Source: Natrarchaeobius chitinivorans
GTDB lineage: Archaea > Halobacteriota > Halobacteria > Halobacteriales > Natrialbaceae
DNA length: 64,000 nucleotides
Assembly: GCF_003841505.1 (NCBI RefSeq)
Contig: NZ_REGA01000015.1
Span: forward strand, 50,527-114,526
Direction: 5' to 3'
The position numbers and the translations under genes are program-made. The notes beneath the pieces were generated by a model that worked only from the letters and a program-made list of their open reading frames with translations, had not been told where the DNA came from and ran no database searches. Below are positions 29,065-37,238 of the stretch, piece after piece (within the stretch, counting starts at the first letter, position 1; each line of letters opens with the position of its first letter).

Positions 29065-31122
29065 TCATTCGAACTGGAGGAACTGCCGGTCGTCGCCGTG
29101 GTCGACGACCGCCGGGTAGGCGACGATGAAGTTCCCGCCGGTCGACCGGGAGATTCGATTCGGAAGCGCCTCTAGCTCCGGGTGCCAGCCGATCGTCTTC
29201 CGCCGTGCGCTCACCGCGATTACGAGGTCGGAGTCGGCGACCACCTCGTCGAGCACCTCGAACAGAACGCTCCAGTCGGCGGCACGCTCGAACGTCACGG
29301 GAACCGCTGGATCCGCCTGTTCGAACACCGCCTCGAGCTGTTCCGGGTCGTCTTCGACGACGATCGCCCGGACCGGCGCGCCGGTCTGTGCCCCGATCTG
29401 TTCGATCGCGTGTACGACGCCGTAGATTCCGTCGTTGCGAGCGATCCCCGGCGGAAACGCGACGACGATTTCACCCGTCGCGGCGAGCGACTCTCGAACG
29501 TGTGAGACCAAAACGAGCTTTCGACTGTGGACGAGCACGCGATCGATGACGTCTCCGAACGTCCGTTGTCGACGCGACGGTGCGCCGTCCCAACCGATTA
29601 TCAGCGTCGTGATCCGGTTCTCGAGGGCGGCGTTGACGATCCCCGAGGCGACGTTGTGTCCGACCCTGGTTCGGCGCTCGACGGGGACCTCGGCACCCGC
29701 CCCGTATTCACCACGCTCAGCCAGCGACTCCTCGATATCGGCGATCGCCGCTTCGGTTTCGATCGATTCGACCCCGGACTCGGACCGCGCGACGGTCACG
29801 GTGTAAATCGGTTGTCCCTCGGCCGGATCGCGGACGAGCAGGGCGAGTTCGAGCAACCGATCGGAGTACCGAGAGTCCCGGGAGAAGGGAACCATGATTC
29901 GCTGTGGCGTCTCTCTCGCATCCGTTGTCGGCCGATCGACAACTCGAACGAGTTTCCGTCCGTATCGGTCGACGACCGTCGGGCTGAGAACGCTGACGAC
30001 CAGGATCATCACGACGACGGCGTTGAGCATGGCCTCTCCGAAGAGGCCGACCTCGAACCCGATGAGGACGATCGCGAGTGCAGCCGCTGCCTGACCGACC
30101 GAAAGTCCGAACATCGTCATCACGTCCTCGTGGGAGTACTCGTACAACTTCGCCGTCGCCCACGCAGCGAGGTACTTCGTCGTCACCACGAGAACGAGAA
30201 ACGCCGCCGCGATCGTGGCCGTCTCGAGGCCGGTCGCGACGACGCGGACGTCGACGAGCATGCCGACCGAAAGCAAAAAGAAGGGGATGAACAGCGCGTT
30301 CCCGACGAACTCGATCCGGTTCATCAGCGGACCGCGTTCCGGGATCAGTCTGTTGAGCGCGAGGCCGGCGAGAAAGGCACCGATGATCGGCTCGACGCCG
30401 GCGAGTTCCGCGAGATACGCCGAGACGAACAGGATCGTCATCACGAACAGGAACTCGAAGTAACTCTCCTGGTGGACCGTCCTGAAGAACCACCGGCCGA
30501 CGTACGGGACGAGCACCCAGACGCCGACGAAAAAGAGCGACAAGCCGACGGAGAGTTCGAGCCAGAACAGCGGCCCCAGTTCGCCGACTTCGGCGGCGAC
30601 GACGACCGCGAGGACGAGCAACGCGAGCGTATCCGTCACGATCGTCCCGCCGATCGTCACCGTGACGCTCTCGGCTTTGGCGATTCCCAGCCGGTTAACG
30701 ATCGGGTACGCGAGCAAGGTGTGAGAGGCGAAGATTGCGGCGAACAGCGCGGCAGCCCCGAGGGACAGTCCGAGAACCCAGTAGCCGACGACGGTCCCGA
30801 CCGCCTGCGGGACGACGAACGAGAGGAGGCCGAAGACGACGCTTCGTTCCCGGTACTCGATGAACTGCCGGAGGTCGATCTCGAGACCGGCGACGAACAT
30901 CAGGTAGACGATGCCGACTTCGCCGAGCAGAACGATCGTCTCGCCGCGCTCGAGTATCTCGAGGCCGTTCGGTCCGATCGCCGTTCCGACGAGAATAATG
31001 CCGACGATCCCCGGCAGCCGGTACCGCTGGAGCAACAACGGTGCCGACAGGAAGACGAACGTCGCGATTCCGAAGATGAGGATCGGATCGTCGACCGGGA
31101 GTGACAGACCGGGAACCGTCAT
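29065..31122 (-). CDS. Cation:proton antiporter (CPA2) with C-terminal Usp-like domains
   Basis: 685 residues. The first 390 form a CPA2-type antiporter with about 12 membrane helices (GIVGIILVGTAIGPNGLEIL, VFAIL-like core IFASHTLLAYPIVNR and the GAFLAGLALNRLIP segment). The rest is cytoplasmic: two Usp-like alpha/beta domains (RIMVPFSRDSRYSDRLLELA at about 405 and a second from about 560) that may sense nucleotide or stress. Likely role: Na+ or K+/H+ exchange and pH or salt balance. The two separate Usp genes that follow upstream on the same strand strengthen the link between Usp domains and transport. Confidence 0.9.
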   Translation of the reverse strand: MTVPGLSLPVDDPILIFGIATFVFLSAPLLLQRYRLPGIVGIILVGTAIGPNGLEILERGETIVLLGEVGIVYLMFVAGLEIDLRQFIEYRERSVVFGLLSFVVPQAVGTVVGYWVLGLSLGAAALFAAIFASHTLLAYPIVNRLGIAKAESVTVTIGGTIVTDTLALLVLAVVVAAEVGELGPLFWLELSVGLSLFFVGVWVLVPYVGRWFFRTVHQESYFEFLFVMTILFVSAYLAELAGVEPIIGAFLAGLALNRLIPERGPLMNRIEFVGNALFIPFFLLSVGMLVDVRVVATGLETATIAAAFLVLVVTTKYLAAWATAKLYEYSHEDVMTMFGLSVGQAAAALAIVLIGFEVGLFGEAMLNAVVVMILVVSVLSPTVVDRYGRKLVRVVDRPTTDARETPQRIMVPFSRDSRYSDRLLELALLVRDPAEGQPIYTVTVARSESGVESIETEAAIADIEESLAERGEYGAGAEVPVERRTRVGHNVASGIVNAALENRITTLIIGWDGAPSRRQRTFGDVIDRVLVHSRKLVLVSHVRESLAATGEIVVAFPPGIARNDGIYGVVHAIEQIGAQTGAPVRAIVVEDDPEQLEAVFEQADPAVPVTFERAADWSVLFEVLDEVVADSDLVIAVSARRKTIGWHPELEALPNRISRSTGGNFIVAYPAVVDHGDDRQFLQFE

Positions 31123-31494
31123 GAGCGATCGCTAAGACGGGAGTTCGAGCGGGGCGGAGCGACGACGGGAGAGCGCACCGTCGTCGGACGGTGACGGAAT
31201 CGGTCGGGTTCGGAGCGCACGGACAGTCTCGATACCTTCGATGCCCACGTCCAGGCACATACCGGCTGGGATCGGTCTCGATGAGAGACACGAGATCGGA
31301 AGAGTCCCGACACTCGAGAGTGTCATCGACTGCTCGGGAGACAGGAGGGGGCCAGATGCGGTAAGACCTCGCGTAGTCACTCCCTCGAACGCGTTTCAGG
31401 GCGCTCGAGGCGCAAGGGGTTTTCGCTCACTCAGTAGGCCACCTCGTTCGAAAATCGGATTACTCCAGCGCCGCCGACCGACCGCACGGGCGTA
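31123..31494. other. Intergenic stretch without a supported gene
   Basis: 372 nt between the antiporter start and the first Usp gene. Only short open frames with arginine/serine-rich translations are present; none looks like a protein. It must contain the antiporter promoter; I see no strong TATA element, repeat or RNA gene. Confidence 0.5.
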
Positions 31495-31989
31495 CTATTC
31501 CGTCATCGAGTCGACGTCGGAGACGTCCGCCGGGTCGGCCGGAGAACCGGGCTGGCGAACCACGTACACGTCGTATCGCTGGTCTTTCGCGACGGGACTG
31601 CCGACGCTCGACTGCGGTGCGATCACCGATCCCGCGTTCTCCGAACCGATGAAGACGACGCTGGCCTCGATCTCGGCGGCGACCCGGCGGATCTCTCGGA
31701 CGACCTCCGTCGTCGGGGTCGCCGTCGGCTCCTCGGCGCTGACCCGCTCGGTCCGGAACGTCGCTGCCGGCGTGACTTCCCGGGCCCGGGCTTTCAGTCC
31801 CTCCGCTGTGGTTTCCCGGTCGAACGGCTCCCCCCGAGTGATCCAGCCGCGGTCACGCGCGTACTCCGCGTCGTCGGGGATGACCGTCAGAACCACGACC
31901 TCCTCCTCGAGGAGGTCACCAAACTCCGACGCCCGCTCGAGGGCGTTCGTCGCGAGCGGCGAGGCATCGAACGGAACGAGTAACGTCAT
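31495..31989 (-). CDS. Universal stress protein family member
   Basis: 164 residues from the ATG at 31989 (MTLLVPFDASPLATNALERA). One Usp domain; the ATP-binding motif G-x2-G-x9-G-S/T is poorly preserved (IGSENAGSVIAPQSSVGS), so it may not bind ATP. Downstream residues VYVVRQPGSPADPADV form an acidic end. It lies 64 nt downstream of the next Usp gene on the same strand; the two may be cotranscribed. Confidence 0.85.
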   Translation of the reverse strand: MTLLVPFDASPLATNALERASEFGDLLEEEVVVLTVIPDDAEYARDRGWITRGEPFDRETTAEGLKARAREVTPAATFRTERVSAEEPTATPTTEVVREIRRVAAEIEASVVFIGSENAGSVIAPQSSVGSPVAKDQRYDVYVVRQPGSPADPADVSDVDSMTE

Positions 31990-32053
31990 TGCTCCAATAG
32001 ACATGACAGTGCGAGGTAAAGCTTCGGCTCGAGCGTCGCGCTCGGTGGCGGCG

Positions 32054-32491
32054 CTACCGCGGCGCTTCGTCCCCGACGACCAGCACCGGCCTGTTCGCGA
32101 GCCGAACGATCGCGTCGACGGTGCTCCCGAGCAGCGCACCCGTAAACGACGACCGGCCACGAGAGCCGACGACGACGGCACTCGCGTCGCGTTCCTCCGC
32201 TGCAGCCAGGATCTCTTCGTGAGGGACGCCCGTTCGGATCGTCGTCTCGACCGGCACGTCGACCGCTTCGGCCCTCGTCTCGAGATCCGAGAGCGCGCGC
32301 TCGGCCTGTTCTCGCTGTCGCCGTCTCGTCTCCTCGGGATCGACGATGGCGTTGTCGTAGTCGGTCCGGCTCTCGAGGACGGCGACGCCGGAAAGCGGAA
32401 CGTCGAACTGTCCGGCGAGTTCGACGGCGTGGTCGACCGCGTCGGTCGCGGCGTCGCTGCCGTCGGTCGCGACGAGAATCGAATCGTACAT
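32054..32491 (-). CDS. UspA-type universal stress protein
   Basis: 145 residues from the ATG at 32491 (MYDSILVATDGSDAATDAVD). Complete ATP-type motif G-x2-G-x9-G-S (VVGSRGRSSFTGALLGST). The upstream in-frame ATG at 32527 adds 12 unlikely residues. It is first of a pair with the Usp gene that follows. Confidence 0.92.
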   Translation of the reverse strand: MYDSILVATDGSDAATDAVDHAVELAGQFDVPLSGVAVLESRTDYDNAIVDPEETRRRQREQAERALSDLETRAEAVDVPVETTIRTGVPHEEILAAAEERDASAVVVGSRGRSSFTGALLGSTVDAIVRLANRPVLVVGDEAPR

Positions 32492-32622
32492 ACCACGGCA
32501 AACGGGCGGCGAGAAGAAAGGTGTCACGTCCGACGCGCGGACGAGAAGCGGGAGTGGTGGCGATCGGTGCCAGCGATCGAAAACCTCAAATCACTTTTAT
32601 CGAGCGGTGCAAACGGCCGATC

Positions 32623-32841
32623 ATGTCGGAGGAAGTCCCGGTAAACAGAACCGATCTCGCCGTCCTGATCGTCGTCTCGGTGGTCGGCGGTATCGCGCTC
32701 GCATCGTGGCTGATGACCCCGCAACTCTCGCCCCAGTTCGCGAACGCGATCATGGTCGCTACGGTGTTGCTCGCGTTCTTCCTGTTTATACCCGTCATGG
32801 GAATACGGCTGTTCGTCGACGACTGGCGCGAAAAACGGTGA
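32623..32841 (+). CDS. Small two-helix membrane protein
   Basis: 72 residues: short polar N-terminus, helices at about 12-31 and 40-60, and a charged end DDWREKR. A TATA-like CACTTTTATCG (32592-32602) lies about 25 nt upstream of the ATG at 32623, so this start is preferred over an in-frame start 34 codons earlier. Family not recognised. It is divergent from the Usp pair. Confidence 0.75.
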   Translation: MSEEVPVNRTDLAVLIVVSVVGGIALASWLMTPQLSPQFANAIMVATVLLAFFLFIPVMGIRLFVDDWREKR

Positions 32842-32962
32842 GCGACGTGGCCTCGGTACGCTCGCGTTAGCCGTCAGTCGGTTCCGAGAACGTCACCCGG
32901 ATGACGACACGACGTCTCGGTGGTTCACCGACCCTCCGACCAGTTCGACGACGTCGCCGCGA

Positions 32963-33337
32963 TCACTCGAGGGGTTCCACCAGTTCGACGACGTAGCCGT
33001 CGGGGCCCTCGATGAACGAAACCCGGCTACCGGCTGCATCCACGGTCACCGGCCCGTCGACGACCGCACAGCCGGTTTCGTCGACCATTCGTTCGGTCTC
33101 GGCGTCGACGTCGTCGACGGTCACGGCGAGGTGATCGATGGTCGTCCCGTCCGGCTCCGGATCGGGGCGGTCGGGATCGTACCGAAGCTGGATCTCGCCG
33201 TGTTCCCCGCCGACGAAAACGTTCTCGGTGTCGCCCGCGGTGAACGACCACTTCTCCTCGAGGCCGAGCGCGTCGACGAAGAACGCGCGTGCGTCCTCGA
33301 GATCCGATACGCAGATTGCGGTGTGGACGACGTCCAT
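32963..33337 (-). CDS. VOC (glyoxalase/bleomycin resistance) family protein
   Basis: 124 residues with two beta-alpha-beta-beta-beta modules: VVHTAICVSDLEDARAFFVD at the start, HLAVTVDDVDAETERM in the second half and the end FIEGPDGYVVELVEP. Metal ligand positions appear as His4, Glu in EIQLRY, His in DHLAV and Glu in VVELVE, as in lactoylglutathione lyase. Possible role: methylglyoxal detoxification or other vicinal oxygen chelate chemistry; the substrate cannot be told. Confidence 0.9.
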   Translation of the reverse strand: MDVVHTAICVSDLEDARAFFVDALGLEEKWSFTAGDTENVFVGGEHGEIQLRYDPDRPDPEPDGTTIDHLAVTVDDVDAETERMVDETGCAVVDGPVTVDAAGSRVSFIEGPDGYVVELVEPLE

Positions 33338-33393
33338 GCGTCCCGGTTCGCGTCGAGCCTCTTATACTGTAGTCGTCGCGGACGAGCGAACGA

Positions 33394-34281
33394 TCAGCGC
33401 GCGTTCCGATCGGGCATCGTCGAGTGTCGTCTGACGGCTTTCATGTCCGCACGGTCGGACGGGGACGGCGCGACCGTCGAGTAGTGTCCGCCCCCATCAC
33501 CGTCGCTCCCCCGGTCCCCGCCCGTCCCGAGGTCCGGCTCGAGATCCGGCTCGAGAAGCCCGTCGTCGTCCTCGACCGTTTTACTGTCTGCATCCTCGTC
33601 CTCGGCCGTTTCACCGTCTGCGGCCGGGTCGTCGTCTTCTGCGTCCGCGTCCGGGTCGTCGACGCCGGAACGCATCCCCTCGAGCCGATCCCGAAGTTCC
33701 ATCACGTCGTCGCTGACCTCCTCGAACGAGTCGGCCATCGCCGATCGAAGTCGCTCCTCGAGGTCGGCGTCACTATCGACGTCAGCCACACTATCACCGT
33801 CCCCCTCGGATTCGTCGTCCGGTTCCTGCTCGGCACCTACCTCGGTCTCCTCGCCCGATTCCGCTTCGTCGACCATCTCCTGGCCGGAAGCCGACTCGTG
33901 CTCGTCGGCCACCGCCCGAACCGCACCTACCGCTCCCTCGAGTTCCTCCTCGTCGGATCGGTCGGCGACCCTCGCCAGACGAACCAGCCGACGGAGCGTC
34001 TCGACGTCCTCGGGTTCGCCGTGTGCTATCGCCGCCGGGATGGAGTCCGGTTCCGTCCCGTCCGGCAGGGTACCGAGACCGACGGCCTCGAGTATCGCCG
34101 TCGGTTCTTCGGACTCGAGAATCTCGTCGGCTTCGTCTGCCGCCTCGAAGAACGCTTCTTCGGGTTCGTCCGCCGAATCGTCGGCTTCGCCTCGAGTTTT
34201 CGCTCCCGACACGAGCGCACCGCCCGCTGTGTCGACCCGTTCTAACACGCCGTCGATGCGGTCTGATACTGACTCTGACAT
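33394..34281 (-). CDS. Acidic hypothetical protein of the glycine-zipper locus (gene D)
   Basis: 295 residues from the ATG at 34281 (MSESVSDRIDGVLERVDTAG). A helical part (1-130) contains AILEAVGLGTLPDGTEPDSI and a following ETLRRLVRLARVADRS helix; 140-295 is extremely Asp/Glu rich with a predicted helix SAMADSFEEVSDDVMELRDR. No signal peptide or membrane helix. It lies 142 nt downstream of gene C on the same strand, and its upstream region has an 18-bp direct repeat (34312-34353) and a weak TATA-like sequence. Homologous function unknown. I see no enzymatic motif. Confidence 0.75.
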   Translation of the reverse strand: MSESVSDRIDGVLERVDTAGGALVSGAKTRGEADDSADEPEEAFFEAADEADEILESEEPTAILEAVGLGTLPDGTEPDSIPAAIAHGEPEDVETLRRLVRLARVADRSDEEELEGAVGAVRAVADEHESASGQEMVDEAESGEETEVGAEQEPDDESEGDGDSVADVDSDADLEERLRSAMADSFEEVSDDVMELRDRLEGMRSGVDDPDADAEDDDPAADGETAEDEDADSKTVEDDDGLLEPDLEPDLGTGGDRGSDGDGGGHYSTVAPSPSDRADMKAVRRHSTMPDRNAR

Positions 34282-34311
34282 AGTTCGAAACACTCCCGGA
34301 TTTTCCGTCGA

Positions 34312-34353
34312 ACTCGCCGACGGCCAGACCACCACACTCGCCGACGGCCAGAC
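34312..34353. repeat. 18-bp direct repeat upstream of gene D
   Basis: ACTCGCCGACGGCCAGAC occurs at 34312-34329 and again at 34336-34353, with identical sequence and a 24-bp period. It lies 30-75 nt upstream of the gene D start, where an operator could be. Confidence 0.8.
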
Positions 34354-34423
34354 GGTCTGGTGCCCGCTTCTGTGTGCGCGACCGTCAGACGATCTCGCCG
34401 CTAAATCGGTACACCAATCACTC

Positions 34424-35233
34424 TCAGTCGGCCCCGGCATCGGCGTTCGATCCGCCGTTAGCCTCTGACTCCGTGTCCGCATCTGGTTCGCCTTCGGACT
34501 CCGCGTCTGCATCCGATTCCTCGTCGGCCGCCGACGCAGATTCCGAATCGGTCTCCGCGGCAACCGTGTCGACGATCTCGTCGGTCATCTCCTCGCGGCT
34601 CAGGTTCGCCTTCACGTCGACGTCCTTCGCGATCGACTGGAGGTCCTCGTAGGACAACACGGCGAGGAAGTCCTCGAGCGTCTCGCGTCTGAGTTCCTCG
34701 AGGTCCGCCGCGGAGGGGGCGGATTCGTCCTCGTCGGCCGCCTCCGCGTAGGCCGTCTCTGAATCCTCCTCCGTTTCATCGGATTCTCGTTCGTCCTCGT
34801 CCGGTTCGGCTTCCTCTTCTTCCACCTCCTCTTCTTCCACCTCCTCTTTTTCCTCCGTCTCCTCGAGGAGTCCCTCGACTCGACTATCGTCGGCGACAGC
34901 CTCTCCGACCGACTCGAGCGAGTCGCGGGCGCTGCTGTCTTCGACCGTCTCCGTGACGGCGTCACGGATCGCCGTCGTGACGTCCGATCGGACGTCGCCG
35001 AGGTCGCGTTCCTCGTCCTCGAGGCCGCGGGCAATCGTTTCGTGGAGTTCTCGTCCGACAGACGCGCCGAGTTCCCGACCGATCCGTTCTCCCAGCGATC
35101 GGCCGACGGCCGCGCCGACCTCGCCGCCGTCGACCTCGTCCTCGAGCGATCCGTTGCCGATCAGATCGGTGACCTCGACCTGCTCGCTCACCTCCTCGGC
35201 GACGAGCTGTTTCAGCCCCGATTTCTCACTCAT
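34424..35233 (-). CDS. Acidic glycine-zipper protein with SAP/Rho-N-like segment (gene C)
   Basis: 269 residues from the ATG at 35233 (an ATG three codons upstream is an alternative). Residues 36-60 hold seven glycines spaced exactly four apart (G36, 40, 44, 48, 52, 56, 60), a helix-packing glycine zipper with Arg/Glu between the glycines, so amphipathic rather than membrane-spanning. Residues 128-160 are nearly all Glu/Asp. Residues 179-225 (LRRETLEDFLAVLSYEDLQS onward) look like a helix-extended-loop-helix of the SAP or Rho N-terminal kind. The end is Asp/Glu/Ser/Ala low complexity. It follows gene B by 50 nt. Confidence 0.75.
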   Translation of the reverse strand: MSEKSGLKQLVAEEVSEQVEVTDLIGNGSLEDEVDGGEVGAAVGRSLGERIGRELGASVGRELHETIARGLEDEERDLGDVRSDVTTAIRDAVTETVEDSSARDSLESVGEAVADDSRVEGLLEETEEKEEVEEEEVEEEEAEPDEDERESDETEEDSETAYAEAADEDESAPSAADLEELRRETLEDFLAVLSYEDLQSIAKDVDVKANLSREEMTDEIVDTVAAETDSESASAADEESDADAESEGEPDADTESEANGGSNADAGAD

Positions 35234-35283
35234 CGCGATCACCTTCGCTCTCGAGACCGGCGATGCTGGATGCGTTCACGGAT

Positions 35284-35820
35284 CTATTCCCCCTCGGCTT
35301 CGCCCTCGCCGCCTTCACTCTCGGCTTCCTGCTCGCCTTCCGATTCCGCCTCGGATTCGCTTTCCTCACCGGAATCTTCCGATGTGTCGGCTTCGCTCTC
35401 GTCCGCTTCGGACTCGTCCGTATCGTTGTCATCAGCCTCTTCAGCCCCTGATTCGTCTTCTTCGGCTTCCTCTTCGTCCTCTTCGACTTCTTCGGCTTCC
35501 TCTTCGGCCTCTTCGTCTTCTTCGGCTTCTTCAGCCTCTTCTTCTTCGGGTTCGGTCCCGAGTAGCTCGTCCATCACGAGTTCGCCGATCGTCCGACCCA
35601 GCTGTTCGCCGACCATCCGTCCCACTGCTGCGCCGATCAGACCCCCAAGAGTCTGGCCGAGGGGTTCGTCTTCGTCGATTTCGTCTTCCCACTGGGTTCC
35701 TTCGACGAGTTCGTTTACGTCGACGTTCTCGGTGATTCGTTCGTAGTCGATACGTTCCGTCAGTGAGCCGGACTCGGAGTCGCCTCCCGAATCGGCTTCG
35801 GCTGTTGATTCCTGACTCAT
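35284..35820 (-). CDS. Acidic glycine-zipper protein (gene B)
   Basis: 178 residues. Residues 33-50 (DVNELVEGTQWEDEIDED) are similar to the region before the zipper in gene C. Residues 55-79 carry seven glycines spaced four apart (G55, 59, 63, 67, 71, 75, 79), so genes B and C share a domain. From residue 90 on the sequence is almost only Glu, Asp, Ala and Ser. No signal peptide. Its ATG overlaps the stop of gene A by 4 nt, giving tight translational coupling. Such acidic tails can attract false matches to unrelated proteins, so database names for it should be distrusted. Confidence 0.78.
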   Translation of the reverse strand: MSQESTAEADSGGDSESGSLTERIDYERITENVDVNELVEGTQWEDEIDEDEPLGQTLGGLIGAAVGRMVGEQLGRTIGELVMDELLGTEPEEEEAEEAEEDEEAEEEAEEVEEDEEEAEEDESGAEEADDNDTDESEADESEADTSEDSGEESESEAESEGEQEAESEGGEGEAEGE

Positions 35821-36890
35821 GATCCTGCCTCCGCTTGCTCCGCGTCCGCGTCTTGCTGTTCGCCCTGTTCCTTACCATCCGGCTCGAGTTGCTGGACGAG
35901 TTCGCGAACGACCTCGCGGACGAGCGTCGCGATGATCTCCTCGATCGGGAGGCTGGGGACGAGCGAAGCCAGTCCCTCTTTGAGCCGACCCGCCGCGGAG
36001 GAGAACAGCCCGCGAATCCACCCGAGAGCCGACGAGAGAACGCCGCCTTCCGACTCCTCGTCCTCTGCATCCGTTTGCTCGCCCTCCTCGCCTTCTCCGC
36101 GGCCGAACAGTCCCGCGACGAACTCCCTGGGCTTGTTCGCGATCCCCTTGAACCAGCCGGTGATCCGGCTCCACGCGCTTTTGAGCCACGATTTCGGTTT
36201 CCCGAGAAGCGACGTTACCTTGTTCAGTACGGCACTCGGGCCGTCCAACAGGCCGGAAACTGCCGACAGCAGATTCCCGAGCAGATTGTTCTCTCCGGGC
36301 CGCGCCGAGACGTCGAGGGTGACCGGATTGAGGTTGACCTCGAGCCCGAGCAGGTCGAGAAACAGCCCGTCGAGGTCGAGGTGCAACACGCCGGACGTAT
36401 CATCGCCCTCGTAGACGTCGTCTGCGTCCTCGACGTGATACTCGTCCTCCTCGTCTTCTTCCGACTCTTCTTCGGATGCCTCTTCCTCTGACTCTTCTTC
36501 CTCCGACTCTTCTTCGGATGCCTCCTCCTCTGACTCTTCTTCCTCCGACTCTTCTTCGGATGCCTCCTCCTCTGACTCTTCTTCCTCCGACTCTTCTTCG
36601 GACGCGCCTTCGTCCGATTCCGCGCCCTCTTGCTCGCTTTCGTCGGCTTCCGTCTCGCTCTCGGAACCGTCGTCCGCGTCGGCTTCCGTTTCGTTGTCTT
36701 CGCTCGATTCGTCTTCGTTAGCCTCTTCGCTCGATTCGTCTTCGTCGGCCATCGTCTGGCCGCCGTCGGTGACCAACCGCCACGAGTCGTCGCTCTCGCA
36801 TCCACTCGAGCGGCGGCGGTTCGACGGGGGCCTGGTCTCGAGGACGGCCGAACGGTCATCGCGGTCGGTACGTTCGGATCCCGCTGTCAT
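35817..36890 (-). CDS. Acidic protein with LGLEVNLNPV-type core and amphipathic helices (gene A)
   Basis: 357 residues from the ATG at 36890; an internal ATG at 36752 (MADEDESSEE) is an alternative and gives 311. Residues 47-160 are an acidic tract with a 14-residue tandem repeat. Residues 169-216 form a hydrophobic core with LDLDGLFLDLLGLEVNLNPV and LLGNLLSAVSGLLDG; similar strings occur, as I recall, in several unrelated bacterial hypothetical proteins. Then come basic amphipathic helices (KPKSWLKSAWSRITGWFKGI) and a C-terminal helix LVREVVRELVQQL. First gene of the A-B-C(-D) string; no enzyme motif seen. Possibly a lipid- or surface-interacting structural protein. Confidence 0.75.
   Translation of the reverse strand: MTAGSERTDRDDRSAVLETRPPSNRRRSSGCESDDSWRLVTDGGQTMADEDESSEEANEDESSEDNETEADADDGSESETEADESEQEGAESDEGASEEESEEEESEEEASEEESEEEESEEEASEEESEEEESEEEASEEESEEDEEDEYHVEDADDVYEGDDTSGVLHLDLDGLFLDLLGLEVNLNPVTLDVSARPGENNLLGNLLSAVSGLLDGPSAVLNKVTSLLGKPKSWLKSAWSRITGWFKGIANKPREFVAGLFGRGEGEEGEQTDAEDEESEGGVLSSALGWIRGLFSSAAGRLKEGLASLVPSLPIEEIIATLVREVVRELVQQLEPDGKEQGEQQDADAEQAEAGS
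36450..36605. repeat. 42-bp tandem repeat in gene A
   Basis: About three and a half head-to-tail copies of a 42-bp unit; the encoded unit is ASEEESEEEESEEE, 14 residues. Units differ by few bases and stay in frame, so length changes between strains are likely. Confidence 0.85.
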
Positions 36891-37071
36891 TATCCGGGAA
36901 TAGCCACTACCGACAGCGTTGTGGTAATTGGCCTTGCGTATGCGACTCTCGACGTCCGGAGCAGCGTTCGTCGTCGACGTTCAGACGACTGCGGTCGATC
37001 GCGACCGGTCGACCCGTTCGGCGGGGGCTCAGGATATCAGAACAACGGCCCGTATCGGGTTTGAAACGCCA
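36891..37071. other. Upstream region of the acidic operon
   Basis: About 180 nt that must hold the promoter of gene A. AATAGCCACT near the ATG resembles part of a family A terminus but no full copy is present; no clear TATA element. The rest up to 37238 is filled by two palindromes listed separately. Confidence 0.4.
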
Positions 37072-37157
37072 CTCATACGGTTTACTGGAAGTCATTACCG
37101 GAGCGACCGGGAGCCGTCCCGCGGTCTCTGGTACACAGGTACAACAATCCGTATCAG
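37072..37157. repeat. Family B palindromic repeat, copy 4
   Basis: Left CTCATACGGTTTACTGGAAG, right GTACAACAATCCGTATCAG; inner arms GGAGCGACCGGGAG and the CCGCGGTCTCTGG side are diverged. Lies between the acidic operon and DUF2797. Confidence 0.8.
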
Positions 37158-37163
37158 TACCCT

Positions 37164-37231
37164 CCCAAGCGTTGACTGATGAGCGAAATCGGACCACACC
37201 GCGTGATTTCGCTCATCAGTGCAGGCTTGGG
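37164..37231. repeat. Strong inverted repeat after DUF2797 gene
   Basis: 68 nt with 27-nt arms: CCCAAGC, four unpaired bases, then ACTGATGAGCGAAATC, a 14-nt loop, and the complement GATTTCGCTCATCAGT, four bases, GCTTGGG. It is independent of families A and B, and lies 7 nt after the stop codon of the DUF2797 gene. It could be a terminator or a third mobile palindrome. Confidence 0.85.
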
Positions 37232-37238
37232 ACGCCAC

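Noticed and set aside
31132..31380. 82-codon minus-strand frame in the antiporter upstream region
   Set aside because: Low-complexity translation, no motif, no promoter in place.
36891..36960. Family A copy upstream of gene A
   Set aside because: Only AATAGCCACT matches; no second arm.
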